DNA of 64,000 bases from Aliarcobacter cibarius. Its GTDB lineage: Bacteria; Campylobacterota; Campylobacteria; Campylobacterales; Arcobacteraceae. Within the stretch, counting starts at the first letter, position 1; each line of letters starts with the position of its first letter. The stretch lies in the NCBI RefSeq assembly GCF_013372265.1, contig NZ_CP054051.1, positions 1,726,596-1,790,595 on the forward strand, written 5' to 3'. The translations under genes and the position numbers were made by a program. The notes below the pieces were generated by a model. The model had not been told where the DNA came from, searched no databases, and saw nothing but the letters and a program-made list of their open reading frames with translations. This document shows positions 30,565 through 40,213 of this stretch, piece after piece.

Positions 30565-31263
30565 TTATTCAGATTTTAAATCAATATTTTTGTATTGATA
30601 CAAAATTCCCTTATCAAAAACTAGCCATTTTGAAGAAGGAAGCATTGCCTCTTTTAATGTATTATTAGTCCAGGTATTACAAGTATGAAAAATACTATAA
30701 CTTCCAATTGCTTCATAGAAAGCATCATTTTCTCCATATTGAGCATTGGTTTTAATATTTATAGATTTACCCTTATCATCATATTGTAAATTTTTCTTTA
30801 CTGTTGAAACTATCGAAGCGTACTGCTCTTTTGATATAGGTACTTTTATTGTTAAATCATCTTCTTGCATATCTTTATAATATGTTATATGCAAAGCAGT
30901 TTTTCCTATACCAAGACCAGCAACTAACGCTGTACTTACTTTTAATTCACTCCATGTCGGAGTATCCAAATAAAATCCTTTATCACCCCAACCAATAGCT
31001 ATATAATTAAAATCTTTGCTTTTACTAATCGTATTTTCAAAAGGAAAAAGATTTGGCCAATAAATAATGTTATTATCAATTGGTAAAACTATATCCGTAT
31101 GAACTCCATTAGATTTTAAATAAATTTCATATTCTAGATTATTGTATTTTTTGTAATCATTTGTAACTTTTGATAATATTAACTCACTTGAAAAATATAA
31201 ACAAATTATAATAATTATGAAAATAGAAATAATAAAAATATTTTTTAAAAGATTTTTAATCAT
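30565..31263 (-). CDS. DUF2459 (TIGR02117-type) envelope protein
   Basis: Function unknown. One N-terminal membrane anchor (about 5-27), then a domain with VHTDIVLPI, IAIGWGDKGFYLDTPTW and NTWTNNTLKEA, segments I recognise from DUF2459, a family often annotated as urease-associated or as possible NlpC/P60-like enzymes. No urease genes are seen here. I chose the ATG at 31263; a TTG 24 bases upstream is also in frame, and neither has a good ribosome binding site. Confidence 0.7.
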   Translation of the reverse strand: MIKNLLKNIFIISIFIIIIICLYFSSELILSKVTNDYKKYNNLEYEIYLKSNGVHTDIVLPIDNNIIYWPNLFPFENTISKSKDFNYIAIGWGDKGFYLDTPTWSELKVSTALVAGLGIGKTALHITYYKDMQEDDLTIKVPISKEQYASIVSTVKKNLQYDDKGKSINIKTNAQYGENDAFYEAIGSYSIFHTCNTWTNNTLKEAMLPSSKWLVFDKGILYQYKNIDLKSE

Positions 31264-31291
31264 AAAGCCCACTTTTTCGGAAATCAATTGG

Positions 31292-31322
31292 CTTATTTTT
31301 ATATTTTATTTATAAAAATAAG
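31292..31322. promoter_or_regulatory. 12-bp AT-rich dyad between divergent genes
   Basis: Arms CTTATTTTTATA and TATAAAAATAAG with a 7-base spacer lie between the DUF2459 gene and sixA, where both promoters must be. It could be an operator, or chance in AT-rich DNA. Confidence 0.3.
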
Positions 31323-31367
31323 GTTAAAATCTGCCTAATTTGAAATTTTTTATAAAAGCAGGGGAAA

Positions 31368-31853
31368 ATGAAAAGAGTTTTTATAGTAAGGCACACAACA
31401 AAAGACAGAGAAACATTAAACGAATACGATTATGATATAGAGCTTACTGAAGATGGTATTGAAAAAGCAAAAAAAATGGCAATGAATTTGGCATCAAAAA
31501 ATCTAAATATTGATTTAATAGTTGCAAGTCCAGCCATGAGAACTAGACATACAGCAGAAATATTTGCAAATGAGTTAAAGTACAACAAAACTATTATGCT
31601 AAATGAAGTTTTGTACATGGCATTTGTAAATGAATTAATAGAAACAATAACTTATACATATGACACAATTGATACCATGCTAATAGTTGGACATAACCCT
31701 TCTTTAACTGCTCTTGCTGTTACACTTGTAGGATTTAAAGAAAAATTTGAAGAGGGAGCTGTTATGCAAATAGATTTTGACTGTAACAGCTGGATTGATA
31801 TAGATAAAACAAATGCTAAGCTAGTAAGCTATACAAAAACTAGTGATATATAG
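31368..31853 (+). CDS. sixA: SixA-type phosphohistidine phosphatase
   Basis: Small histidine-phosphatase-superfamily enzyme (161 residues). The active-site VRHTTKD motif has His9; Arg55-region ASPAMRTRHTAE and the second catalytic segment VGHNPSLTALA complete the site. SixA removes phosphate from histidine phosphotransfer domains or from NPr in E. coli; the target here is unknown. ATG with GGGGAAA upstream. Confidence 0.85.
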   Translation: MKRVFIVRHTTKDRETLNEYDYDIELTEDGIEKAKKMAMNLASKNLNIDLIVASPAMRTRHTAEIFANELKYNKTIMLNEVLYMAFVNELIETITYTYDTIDTMLIVGHNPSLTALAVTLVGFKEKFEEGAVMQIDFDCNSWIDIDKTNAKLVSYTKTSDI

Positions 31854-31854
31854 C

Positions 31855-32265
31855 CTATCTTATATTTTTATTCATTAAAGCTGTTGTTGCTAAAACTGAA
31901 AGTTCATTTAAAGTTTTTGCATCAAGCTTTCTATCTCCAATTACAAAAGAGAATATTTCAAGAAAATTTTCTCTTCCCCAAGTTCTAAGTTCTGCAACAT
32001 TTAGAAATTTTTCAGTAGTTATAGTTTCACCTTTTTTATTTTTTATAACAAGCTTTGCACTATCACTATTTTCAAAATTTCCTTTTATTCCATCATTATT
32101 TTTTATTTGGTAACTTACAGTTGCATCTAAAACTTTACCAGTTACTAAACTTCCATCATCAATAACTTTTTTTGGAAATCCACTATCTTTTAAAAATTCA
32201 TCCCATTTATCTGCAAAAAGATTTGTAGATAAAAAAAATAATACTAAAACTAAAATTTTTTTCAT
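31855..32265 (-). CDS. Exported protein of unknown function
   Basis: I do not recognise a family. From the ATG at 32265 (AGGAAAATAGAA upstream) the product has a signal peptide, MKKILVLVLFFLSTNLFA, and about 118 mature residues, starting DKWDEFLKDSGFPKKVIDDGS, with a mixed alpha/beta appearance and no cysteine. It overlaps the mnmE stop by a few but not in frame and could be translated from the same mRNA. It ends 2 bases from sixA (convergent). Confidence 0.75.
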   Translation of the reverse strand: MKKILVLVLFFLSTNLFADKWDEFLKDSGFPKKVIDDGSLVTGKVLDATVSYQIKNNDGIKGNFENSDSAKLVIKNKKGETITTEKFLNVAELRTWGRENFLEIFSFVIGDRKLDAKTLNELSVLATTALMNKNIR

Positions 32266-32267
32266 TT

Positions 32268-33638
32268 CTATTTTCCTAAACAAAATTCACCAAACATAAC
32301 ATCTAACATTTCATCATTTTCATAAGGTCTTGTAATTTGAGAAATTTCATGTAAAGCTTCTGTTATATAATGAGCAAAAAATTCTAATTCTCCAGAATAT
32401 AAAGGATTTTTTGCTAAAACTATATTTTCTAAAGTATTATTAACACTTGAAATTTGTCTTTTAGATACCAATGTTAACTCATCACTACTTGTATTTTCAT
32501 CTAAAATATTTTCAATTCTTTTTATTAATAAGTTAATATTTTCTTTTGTTGATAATTCAATATAATCATTTAATATTGACTTATCAAATGAATTATCAAG
32601 ATCACATTTATTTAATACTTTAACTATCTTTTTATTTATACTAGCATTTAAAAGTTCTATTATCTTTTTATCTTCAGCATCAATTACTTTACTATTATCA
32701 AATAAAGCAATAACAATATCTGCTTCACTAAGCGCTTTGATAGATTTTTCTATCCCAATTTGCTCAATAATATCTGAAGTATTTTCTCTAATTCCTGCAG
32801 TATCAACTATTTTTATAATATGCGTACCAATTCTCACACTCTCTTCAATAGTGTCTCTAGTTGTACCTGCAATATCACTAATAATGGCTCTATCATAATT
32901 TAAAAGTTTATTTAGCAAACTAGACTTACCAACATTTGGTTTTCCAATTATTGCTACTTTGAATCCTTCTATCATACCTTCACGCCTACGACTTGCATCC
33001 AAAGTATTTTGTAATTTTTCTTCTATTTTTGAGATTTTTTCTTCTATTTTTTGAAATATATCACTTGGTAAGTCATCTTCTGCATAATCTATTGTAACTT
33101 CAGTATAAGCCAACATAAAAAGTAAATCTTCTCTTATATCTTCAACAAAATCTTTTAATTCACCTTTTAATTGCCTAGCAAGAAGCTTAACACTATCTTC
33201 ACTTCTTGCTTCAATTATTTTTGAAATTGCTTCTGCTTTACTTAAATCCATTTTATTATTTAAAAAAGCTCTTTTAGAAAACTCTCCAGCATGTGCAATT
33301 CTGGCCCCATAAGCTAAAACAGTATCTACAATTAGATTTGAAACTGCAATTCCTCCATGACATTGAAACTCTACTATATCTTCACCTGTAAAAGAAAAAG
33401 GTGCCTTAAAATATAAAATTAAAGTCTCATCAATTAAATCGTTATTTATATTATATAAATATGAAAGTGTTGCATAACGTGGTTTTATTGAAGTTTTTTG
33501 AGAGATTTTCTGAGCAATTTCAAGTGCTTTAGAGCCAGAAACTCTAACAATTGAAATTGATCCTATTCCATTTGCTGTTGCAATAGCAACAATTGTATCA
33601 TCGAAATTCAAATTAATTTTCTCTAGTTTTGTACTCAT
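32268..33638 (-). CDS. mnmE: tRNA modification GTPase MnmE
   Basis: With MnmG, makes the 5-carboxymethylaminomethyl group on wobble U34 of tRNAs. N-terminal folate-binding domain (1-120), helical domain, inserted G domain with GKPNVGKSSLLN (near 228-239) and NKCDLD, and the essential C-terminal FCLGK. 456 residues. Its start lies 26 bases inside the jag gene. Confidence 0.96.
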   Translation of the reverse strand: MSTKLEKINLNFDDTIVAIATANGIGSISIVRVSGSKALEIAQKISQKTSIKPRYATLSYLYNINNDLIDETLILYFKAPFSFTGEDIVEFQCHGGIAVSNLIVDTVLAYGARIAHAGEFSKRAFLNNKMDLSKAEAISKIIEARSEDSVKLLARQLKGELKDFVEDIREDLLFMLAYTEVTIDYAEDDLPSDIFQKIEEKISKIEEKLQNTLDASRRREGMIEGFKVAIIGKPNVGKSSLLNKLLNYDRAIISDIAGTTRDTIEESVRIGTHIIKIVDTAGIRENTSDIIEQIGIEKSIKALSEADIVIALFDNSKVIDAEDKKIIELLNASINKKIVKVLNKCDLDNSFDKSILNDYIELSTKENINLLIKRIENILDENTSSDELTLVSKRQISSVNNTLENIVLAKNPLYSGELEFFAHYITEALHEISQITRPYENDEMLDVMFGEFCLGK

Positions 33639-34476
33639 TTACAAGTACATATTTTTCACCTTTTACATTTGTTTTTACAGCAACATATTTTAAAGGGAAC
33701 TCTTCTCTTAATCTTTTTAGCGCAATATGAACTAAAATTCCATCAAGTGGTTTTGTTTTAAAACTACCTTTTTCTTTAATTAGCTCAATTACTGGCTCAA
33801 GATATAAGTCTATTGCTAATTCTTGATTTTTCAAGAATTCAGCAACTTCTAATCTTAACATAAGTCCATACTTATCATTAATCCAATTAAATAAAACATA
33901 TGATAAAGCTTTGTATCTATATCCTTCTTTACCAATTAAAAGAGCAGAATCTTCACCTAAAAATTCAATAAATAAAGTTTCATCATCATAAAAACTCACT
34001 CTTATATCTTCTAAATTAAAGCAAGATTTATCAAATAAAAGGTCTAATCCTTCTTTCACTTCTTTTAATATAATATCTTTATCTTTTTTTATATAAATTT
34101 TTGAGATTTCACTTTTTTCTTCACCATAAAAGTTATCAAAAATATGCTCTTTTGATTCAACTTTGGGAACATCACTTAAAATCTCTTTCTTTTCATCTTC
34201 AATTACAATATTATCTTCTAATTTAGAATTTTCTATCTTTGAAGTTACATCTTCTATTTTAATATCTTTATTTTTATATGATTTATCTTCATTTACTTTA
34301 GAAATAGAACTCTCTTTTTTATAAGCACAAATTATTGCTTTTTTCTTTCCAAATCCTAAAAAACCATTTGTAGGCTGCTGAATTACCTCAATTACAAGTT
34401 CTGTAATTGAGCATTCAAACTCTTTTTTGGCTAAATCATAAACATTTTCTAAACTATCTGCTTCAAACTTTTTCAT
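33613..34476 (-). CDS. jag: Jag/KhpB-like RNA-binding protein
   Basis: Often encoded next to yidC. N-terminal Jag_N domain (1-52) with the GFLGFGKK motif; acidic/Lys linker (about 53-135); a KH-like domain near 165-210 containing LLIGKEGYRYKALSYVL; and an R3H-like C-terminus. It binds RNA in other bacteria and affects cell division or elongation. 287 residues. It starts 17 bases after yidC. Confidence 0.88.
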   Translation of the reverse strand: MKKFEADSLENVYDLAKKEFECSITELVIEVIQQPTNGFLGFGKKKAIICAYKKESSISKVNEDKSYKNKDIKIEDVTSKIENSKLEDNIVIEDEKKEILSDVPKVESKEHIFDNFYGEEKSEISKIYIKKDKDIILKEVKEGLDLLFDKSCFNLEDIRVSFYDDETLFIEFLGEDSALLIGKEGYRYKALSYVLFNWINDKYGLMLRLEVAEFLKNQELAIDLYLEPVIELIKEKGSFKTKPLDGILVHIALKRLREEFPLKYVAVKTNVKGEKYVLVNEYKTREN

Positions 34477-34493
34477 AAATTTTTCCTATTTGA

Positions 34494-36077
34494 TTAGTTT
34501 TTTGCGACTCTTTTTTTCTCAAATATTCTATTTATAGTATATTGTTGAGCTATAGTAAATACGTTATTTACAAACCAATATAAAGTTAAACCTGCAGGGA
34601 ACCACAAGAAGAAAAATGTGAAAATTATCGGTAAAAGTTGGAAAATTTTCTTTTGCATTTCATCTTGCATCGCATTTGGTGTAATTTTTTGTTGAATAAA
34701 CATTGTAACACCCATTAAAATTGGTAATACAAACCATGGATCCATCTCTGCTAAATCTTTAATCCATAAAATCCACTCAGCACCCTTTAACTCAATTGCA
34801 TTAATTAAAACTCTATAAATCGCGAAGAAAACAGGAATTTGTAAAAGAAGTGGTAAACAACCACCCATTGGATTTGCACCACTTTTTTTATAAAGTTCCA
34901 TCATAGCCATCGATTGTTTTTGTTTATCATCTTTATGTTTTAATTGAATCTCTTTAATTTTTGGAGCCAAATCTTTTAATTTTTGCATAGACATCATACC
35001 TTTGTATGATAAAGGATAAAGAACTAACTTAATTAAAATTGTAAGAATAACAATTGTCCATCCCCAGTTACCTACATAACTTTGAATAAATTGAAGAAGT
35101 GTAAACATAGGTTTTGCAATGAATGTAAACCATCCATAATCAATAACATCAATTAATTCAGGATTTAAAGCTTTTAAATCATTATAATTTTTTGGCCCCA
35201 TAAATCCACTAAACGAAATATCTGAATTTCCATGAATAAATGATTGAGGATTTCCTGAGCTATCTGCCATTAAAGTAGCAGCTAAAGATTTTTCAAAATT
35301 ATAAACAACAGTTGCATAATATCTATCAAAATTTGATACAAATTTAAGTCCTGTTAAAGTTTCTTCATTATTTAAATCACCATCTTCAATAGTTTTTAAA
35401 GTTCCATCATTTAACTTTGCCATAAATCCATGAACTGCATACATATCTGCAATAACATTAGGTCTAAATCCATTTGTTATAAAAAACTTTTTATCATTTG
35501 TAGAAGTAACTTTTAAATCATAATGTCCATCTGGATAAAAAGTGAATTTTTTTGTTAAAACTGTATTACTTAGAGTTTGTGTTAAAACTAATTCTTGTTT
35601 AGTATTTGTTGCATCAATATCAGATAAACTTGCAACTACAGATGTTTTAAAAGCCTCTTCATTTGTTGAAGAATCAGCAAATCTTGTTTCTAGAGGTCTT
35701 AGTTGATCAGCTGAGAAAAGTTTAATTTGCTCACCTTTATCATTTTTATATTTTTCTTCAAGTAAAGTAACTTGAGCTACTCTTCCTAAATTATCTATTT
35801 CAATAATATTACTTTGTGTTTTTATTTTTGTAACAATTTTATTATCTGTCGATTTTGGTGTTTCCAAACTTGTTTTAGCATTTGCATCTACAACAACTGG
35901 AGCAACTTCTGGTGCCGCGTTCTCTTTTTTCTCTTGCTCAATTTTAGCAAGGGCTGCTCTCTCTTCTTGTTTTGGCTTTAAAACCAAAAATTCATATGCT
36001 ATAAAAAATACAAAAACCAATACGGTCATTATTATCATTCGTTTTTGTAAACCGTTATTTTGACTGTAGTTACTCAT
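34494..36077 (-). CDS. yidC: Membrane protein insertase YidC
   Basis: Inserts proteins into the inner membrane. N-terminal helix (about 12-30), large periplasmic beta domain (about 65-320), then five helices, with the conserved GGCLPLLLQIPVFFAIYRVL (about 403-422). 527 residues, typical of Gram-negative YidC. It directly follows the yidD stop with no gap. Confidence 0.97.
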   Translation of the reverse strand: MSNYSQNNGLQKRMIIMTVLVFVFFIAYEFLVLKPKQEERAALAKIEQEKKENAAPEVAPVVVDANAKTSLETPKSTDNKIVTKIKTQSNIIEIDNLGRVAQVTLLEEKYKNDKGEQIKLFSADQLRPLETRFADSSTNEEAFKTSVVASLSDIDATNTKQELVLTQTLSNTVLTKKFTFYPDGHYDLKVTSTNDKKFFITNGFRPNVIADMYAVHGFMAKLNDGTLKTIEDGDLNNEETLTGLKFVSNFDRYYATVVYNFEKSLAATLMADSSGNPQSFIHGNSDISFSGFMGPKNYNDLKALNPELIDVIDYGWFTFIAKPMFTLLQFIQSYVGNWGWTIVILTILIKLVLYPLSYKGMMSMQKLKDLAPKIKEIQLKHKDDKQKQSMAMMELYKKSGANPMGGCLPLLLQIPVFFAIYRVLINAIELKGAEWILWIKDLAEMDPWFVLPILMGVTMFIQQKITPNAMQDEMQKKIFQLLPIIFTFFFLWFPAGLTLYWFVNNVFTIAQQYTINRIFEKKRVAKN

Positions 36078-36401
36078 CTAACTTTTCCACTCCCTGTTTT
36101 TTACTACTAAATACTTCCCATTTTCTAATGGTATATACCAATATATTACTTTTATTTTTTTATAATTGATATTTCTTTTTTCAAGCTTTTTGATCACTGG
36201 ATAATCAAATCCTCCAGCAAAAAGCTGATTACACTTTAAAATGCGTAATATTGTAAAATAAAACGCCTTAAAAACTCCATTATTATCAAATTGCCATAAA
36301 GCATATTGAGAACACGTTGGATAATACCTACACGAGCCATACGAAATTACTGATAAATATTTTTGATAAAATCTGATTATTTTTTTTATTATTTGCTTCA
36401 T
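36078..36401 (-). CDS. yidD: YidD membrane-protein insertion efficiency factor
   Basis: Small amphipathic protein that assists YidC. 107 residues: YQKYLSVISYGSCRYYPTCSQYALWQF carries the conserved Cys pair region, and ILKCNQLFAGGFDYP is the family C-terminal block. Overlaps rnpA by 4 bases (ATGA). Confidence 0.93.
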   Translation of the reverse strand: MKQIIKKIIRFYQKYLSVISYGSCRYYPTCSQYALWQFDNNGVFKAFYFTILRILKCNQLFAGGFDYPVIKKLEKRNINYKKIKVIYWYIPLENGKYLVVKNREWKS

Positions 36402-36733
36402 TTAAGAAGCTCTAATCTTTTTAGTGCGAAGTTGAAATCTTTTTTTAATTCTAAAAAATCTCTTGATTCAATTGTTTGTTTTGCTACAAAAACATAATTT
36501 CCAGAAATAAAATTATCTTGAAAACTCAAAAGTCCAGCTCTTAACCTTCTTTTAGCTCTATTTCTTTCTACTGCATTTCCTAATTTTTTTGAAGCAACAA
36601 ATGCAATTTTCAATGAAGAATTTGGAATAAAAAAAGCGACAAAGCTTGGCGTGTGCCAACTTTTGCCGCTTTTGTATATTCTTGAGAAATCTTTCTGACT
36701 ATTTAACCTATAGTCTTTACTTAAACAGCTAAT
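36398..36733 (-). CDS. rnpA: Ribonuclease P protein component, apparent ATT start inside rpmH
   Basis: Protein subunit of RNase P, which matures tRNA 5' ends. A TTG at 36613 would give only 71 residues and lose the conserved N-terminal half. Reading upstream in the same frame, the code continues without a stop as [37 protein letters not shown], classic RnpA sequence, back to codon ATT at 36733-36731. The next upstream stop is 3 codons further, and no ATG, GTG or TTG lies between. AAAGG sits 9 bases before the ATT. With this start the protein is 111 residues, the family length, and it carries the RNR signature [13 protein letters not shown]. The start overlaps rpmH by 13 bases. Confidence 0.8.
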   Translation of the reverse strand: MSCLSKDYRLNSQKDFSRIYKSGKSWHTPSFVAFFIPNSSLKIAFVASKKLGNAVERNRAKRRLRAGLLSFQDNFISGNYVFVAKQTIESRDFLELKKDFNFALKRLELLK

Positions 36734-36855
36734 CTTTTTCTACCTTTAGCTCTTCTAGCGTTAATTACTCTTCTACCATTTTTAGTAGCCATTCTAACTC
36801 TGAACCCGTGAGTTCTTTTTTTAGGAGTGTTATGTGGTTGATACGTTCTTTTCAT
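36721..36855 (-). CDS. rpmH: 50S ribosomal protein L34
   Basis: 44 residues, [20 protein letters not shown] followed by [20 protein letters not shown], the complete L34 family sequence. ATG at 36855 with TGAGGAAAAATTAAA upstream. It leads the rpmH-rnpA-yidD-yidC-jag-mnmE unit, the usual order. Too short for many ORF cut-offs. Confidence 0.97.
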   Translation of the reverse strand: MKRTYQPHNTPKKRTHGFRVRMATKNGRRVINARRAKGRKRLAV

Positions 36856-36891
36856 TTTAATTTTTCCTCAAAATTTCTAAATAAGTTGTGG

Positions 36892-36897
36892 ATTGTA
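36892..36897 (-). promoter_or_regulatory. Likely -10 box of the rpmH operon
   Basis: Minus-strand TACAAT in TTTTATACAATCC, about 37 bases before the rpmH ATG, in the 73-base gap after clpB. No good -35. Confidence 0.35.
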
Positions 36898-36928
36898 TAA
36901 AAATCTTACTTAAACTATCTTTATAATC

Positions 36929-39508
36929 TTAAGAAATTTTTGTAATTATCTCATTATCTTGTAAATCAAACAATATTTTTGAATTTTCAGAAATTTTTTC
37001 TTCTAATATTAACATAGCTAATCTATCTTCTATTTCTTCATATATTGCTCTTTTTAATGGTCTTGCTCCATAAACTGGATCAAATCCAACTCTTGCTAAA
37101 TACTCTTTTGCACTATTTGTAATTGATATTTCTATATCTTTATCTTCAAGCTTTCTTTTTATATTATTGAATAATATATCAACTATTTTTGTAATTGCTT
37201 CAAGATTTAATTGCTCAAAAATTATAATATCATCAAGTCTATTTAAGAACTCTGGTTTAAAATGCAATTTTAACTCATTTAAAACCTCTTTTCTTCTACT
37301 TTCCTTATCACTAATTTCAATTATTTTACTACTTCCTATATTTGAAGTTAAAATAATAATAGTATTTTTAAAATCTACTGTAACACCTTTATTATCAGTT
37401 AATCTTCCATCATCTAGCACTTGAAGAAGTATGTTAAATACATCAGGATGAGCTTTTTCTACCTCATCAAATAATATTACACTATAAGGTTTTCTTCTAA
37501 CAGCTTCAGTTAATTGTCCACCTTCTTCATATCCAACATATCCAGGAGCTGCTCCAACTAATCTAGAAACTGCATGTTTTTCCATGTATTCACTCATATC
37601 AAATCTAATTAGTGATTTACTATCATCAAATAAGAATTTTGCTAAAGTTTTCGCACTTTCTGTTTTTCCAACTCCTGTTGGTCCTAGAAATAAGAAACTT
37701 CCAATAGGTCTATTTGATTCACTAAGCCCTGCTTTGTTTCTTTTTATTGCTCTACTTATAGCTTTTATTGCTTCATCTTGACCAATAACATCTTGTTTTA
37801 AAACTTCTTCAACTTTTAAAACTTTTTGTTTTTCACTATCAAGCATTTTATTAACAGGAATTCCAGTCCATCTTGAAACAATACTTGCTATTGATTCTTC
37901 ATCAACACTATTTCTTAGTAATGTTCCTTCTTTTTGCATTCTTGCCCATTTTTCAGCATTTTCTTTTACTTTTTTCTCTAATTCAGGAATCTCACCATAC
38001 TCTATTTTTGCAGCTTCTTCAAATTTTGATTCTCTTTTAGCAATATTTGCTTTTGTTTTTAGTTCATCAATTTTTGTTTTTAAAATACTTGAAGCGTTAA
38101 AAGTCTCTTTTTCATTGTCAAACTGTGCTTCAAGATTTTGTTTCTCTTCATTTTTGTTTGCTAACTCTTTTTCAATCTCTTTTATTCTATCTTCATTTTT
38201 TTGGCTTTTTTCCATTTTTAAAGCCTCTTTCTCAACATTTAACGTTTGAATTTCTCTTTTTATTTTAGATAGAGCTGTTGGCTCACTCTCTATTTGCATT
38301 TTAAGTTCAGCTGCAGCTTCATCTATTAAATCTATTGCTTTATCTGGTAAAAATCTATCTGTAATATATCTACTTGATAGTTTTGCAGCAGCAACTAATG
38401 CACTATCATTTATAGTTACATTGTGATGAGTTTCTAGCTTTTCTTTGATACCTCTTAATATTTGTAAAGCTTCATTTACACTTGGTTCATTTACATTTAC
38501 AGGCTGAAATCTTCTTTGCATTGCCTGATCTTTTTCAAAATACTTTCTATATTCCTTTAAAGTTGTTGCACCAATAGTATGTAACTCTCCCCTTGCAAGA
38601 CTTGGTTTTAAAATATTTGCTGCATCCATACTTCCTTCGGAAGCACCTGCTCCAATAATAGTATGAATCTCATCTATAAATAAGATGATATTTCCATCTT
38701 TTTTAACTTCATCAATAACTGACTTTAATCTATCTTCAAATTCACCTCTATATTTTGCACCTGCAATCAAAGCACTCATATCAAGAGCAATAACTCTTTT
38801 GTTTAATAAACTTGTAGGTACATCTTTTGAAACAATTCTTTGAGCTAGACCTTCAGCAATAGCTGTTTTTCCAGTTCCTGGTTCTCCAAGTAAAATTGGA
38901 TTATTTTTTGTTTTTCTAATTAGAATCTGCATCATTCTTGTTATTTGTTCATCTCTTCCAATAACCGGATCCAATTTACCATCTATTGCTTGCTTATTTA
39001 AATCTATACCATATTTATTTAATGCCTCTAAATTATCATCAGCACTACTATTATCTATAGTTTTTCCAGCTCTCATAGCTTCAAGCTCTTTTTTTGCCTC
39101 TTTTAAATCTATATATTTTCCTAAAATTTCTTTTATAATAGAATTATCAAAATTTGCGATTAGCCAGCTATCAATAGCAATATAACTATCTCCTAAACTA
39201 GACATCTGTCCAGCTGCTTTTTGAAAACTCTCATATAAATTTCTTGAAATTTTTATACTCTCTTTTGTAACACTGCTTGAACTTGGAAGTCTTGAAGCAT
39301 TTGATTTAGCTTCTAATTCAACAGCTGCTTTACTTACATTCATTTTATTTAATAACTGATTTAGTACTGAGTTTGTATTTGTTAATAATGCCCATAAAAT
39401 ATGTACTATCTCTACTTCTTGGTTTTTATTATGTAAAGCTAAGTTCAGTCCAGAATCTATAGCTTCTCTTAGTTGATTTGTCATTTGTTCAAAAATATTA
39501 TTATTCAT
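36929..39508 (-). CDS. clpB: ClpB disaggregase
   Basis: AAA+ chaperone that dissolves protein aggregates with DnaK. N-terminal Clp_N repeats (1-145), first AAA+ domain with GEPGTGKT at 208-215, a long coiled-coil middle domain (about 400-525) that identifies ClpB rather than ClpA/C, and the second AAA+ domain with GPTGVGKTE near 607-615. 859 residues. A CIRCE operator and a strong sigma70 promoter lie directly before the ATG, so it is very probably under HrcA heat-shock control. Confidence 0.97.
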   Translation of the reverse strand: MNNNIFEQMTNQLREAIDSGLNLALHNKNQEVEIVHILWALLTNTNSVLNQLLNKMNVSKAAVELEAKSNASRLPSSSSVTKESIKISRNLYESFQKAAGQMSSLGDSYIAIDSWLIANFDNSIIKEILGKYIDLKEAKKELEAMRAGKTIDNSSADDNLEALNKYGIDLNKQAIDGKLDPVIGRDEQITRMMQILIRKTKNNPILLGEPGTGKTAIAEGLAQRIVSKDVPTSLLNKRVIALDMSALIAGAKYRGEFEDRLKSVIDEVKKDGNIILFIDEIHTIIGAGASEGSMDAANILKPSLARGELHTIGATTLKEYRKYFEKDQAMQRRFQPVNVNEPSVNEALQILRGIKEKLETHHNVTINDSALVAAAKLSSRYITDRFLPDKAIDLIDEAAAELKMQIESEPTALSKIKREIQTLNVEKEALKMEKSQKNEDRIKEIEKELANKNEEKQNLEAQFDNEKETFNASSILKTKIDELKTKANIAKRESKFEEAAKIEYGEIPELEKKVKENAEKWARMQKEGTLLRNSVDEESIASIVSRWTGIPVNKMLDSEKQKVLKVEEVLKQDVIGQDEAIKAISRAIKRNKAGLSESNRPIGSFLFLGPTGVGKTESAKTLAKFLFDDSKSLIRFDMSEYMEKHAVSRLVGAAPGYVGYEEGGQLTEAVRRKPYSVILFDEVEKAHPDVFNILLQVLDDGRLTDNKGVTVDFKNTIIILTSNIGSSKIIEISDKESRRKEVLNELKLHFKPEFLNRLDDIIIFEQLNLEAITKIVDILFNNIKRKLEDKDIEISITNSAKEYLARVGFDPVYGARPLKRAIYEEIEDRLAMLILEEKISENSKILFDLQDNEIITKIS

Positions 39509-39535
39509 TTAGCACTCCTGGTATTTAATTGCTAA
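39509..39535 (-). promoter_or_regulatory. CIRCE-like HrcA operator over the clpB ribosome binding site
   Basis: Plus-strand TTAGCACTC, nine-base spacer, AATTGCTAA. One arm matches the CIRCE consensus perfectly and the other at 7 of 9 positions, with exact N9 spacing. The perfect arm provides AGGAG as clpB's Shine-Dalgarno sequence and ends next to the ATG. Confidence 0.88.
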
Positions 39536-39539
39536 CATT

Positions 39540-39568
39540 ATTCTACAACTTTAGTCTGTATTTGTCAA
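39540..39568 (-). promoter_or_regulatory. Consensus sigma70 promoter of clpB
   Basis: On the minus strand TTGACA (39563-39568) and TAGAAT (39540-39545) are separated by exactly 17 bases, which puts the start site near 39533, inside the CIRCE element. A perfect -35 is unusual in this phylum. Confidence 0.85.
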
Positions 39569-39627
39569 GTCTTATTCAAAATACATTTTCTATTATAATA
39601 CTTTTTTAAAAAAATTAAAAGGTTTTT

Positions 39628-40209
39628 ATGAAAAAATTATGTGGAATAGATGAAGCAGGAAGAGGCCCACTAGCAGGACCATTAGTAGTTGCTGGGGTTA
39701 TTTTATTAGAAGAAATTATAGGACTAAATGATTCAAAAGTTTTAAGTGAAAAAAAAAGAAAAGAGCTGTTTGATAAAATAATAGAAAAATCAAAATATCA
39801 TATAGTCTTTAAAAGTGCTAAAGAGATTGATGAATTTGGTATTAGTTCTTGCCTAAAAAATTCTATTTTAGAAATTATAGATAATTTAAAGGAATTTTCA
39901 GACTCTTTTTTGATGGATGGAAATACAAATTTTGGAATACAAATCTTACAAAAAGAGATTAAAGCTGATGCAAAATATCCACAAGTTAGTGCAGCTTCTA
40001 TTTTGGCAAAAGTAAGTCGTGATAGATTTATGGTTGAAATTTCTAAAGAATTTGAAGAGTTTGATTTTAAAAAACATAAAGGTTATGGGACAAAAGCTCA
40101 CATAGAAGCGATAAAAAAATTTGGAAGAAGCTCAATTCATAGAACTTCTTACAAAATAAAAGGGATTGACGATAAAGAAGAATATATAAAATCTTTATTC
40201 GAAGATTAA
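39628..40209 (+). CDS. rnhB: Ribonuclease HII
   Basis: Removes RNA from RNA-DNA hybrids, including single ribonucleotides. Begins MKKLCGIDEAGRGPLAGPLV with catalytic Asp8-Glu9; the further acidic residue is in FLMDGN, and YPQVSAASILAKVSRDRFM is the typical core. 193 residues. Divergent from clpB. Confidence 0.95.
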   Translation: MKKLCGIDEAGRGPLAGPLVVAGVILLEEIIGLNDSKVLSEKKRKELFDKIIEKSKYHIVFKSAKEIDEFGISSCLKNSILEIIDNLKEFSDSFLMDGNTNFGIQILQKEIKADAKYPQVSAASILAKVSRDRFMVEISKEFEEFDFKKHKGYGTKAHIEAIKKFGRSSIHRTSYKIKGIDDKEEYIKSLFED

Positions 40210-40213
40210 AATT

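Noticed and set aside
36398..36613. A 71-residue rnpA beginning at TTG
   Set aside because: It lacks the conserved RnpA N-terminal half, which is present upstream in the same frame; the longer form is more likely.
36880..36928. Possible oriC next to rpmH
   Set aside because: Only one weak DnaA-box-like TGTGGATTG and no dnaA gene nearby.
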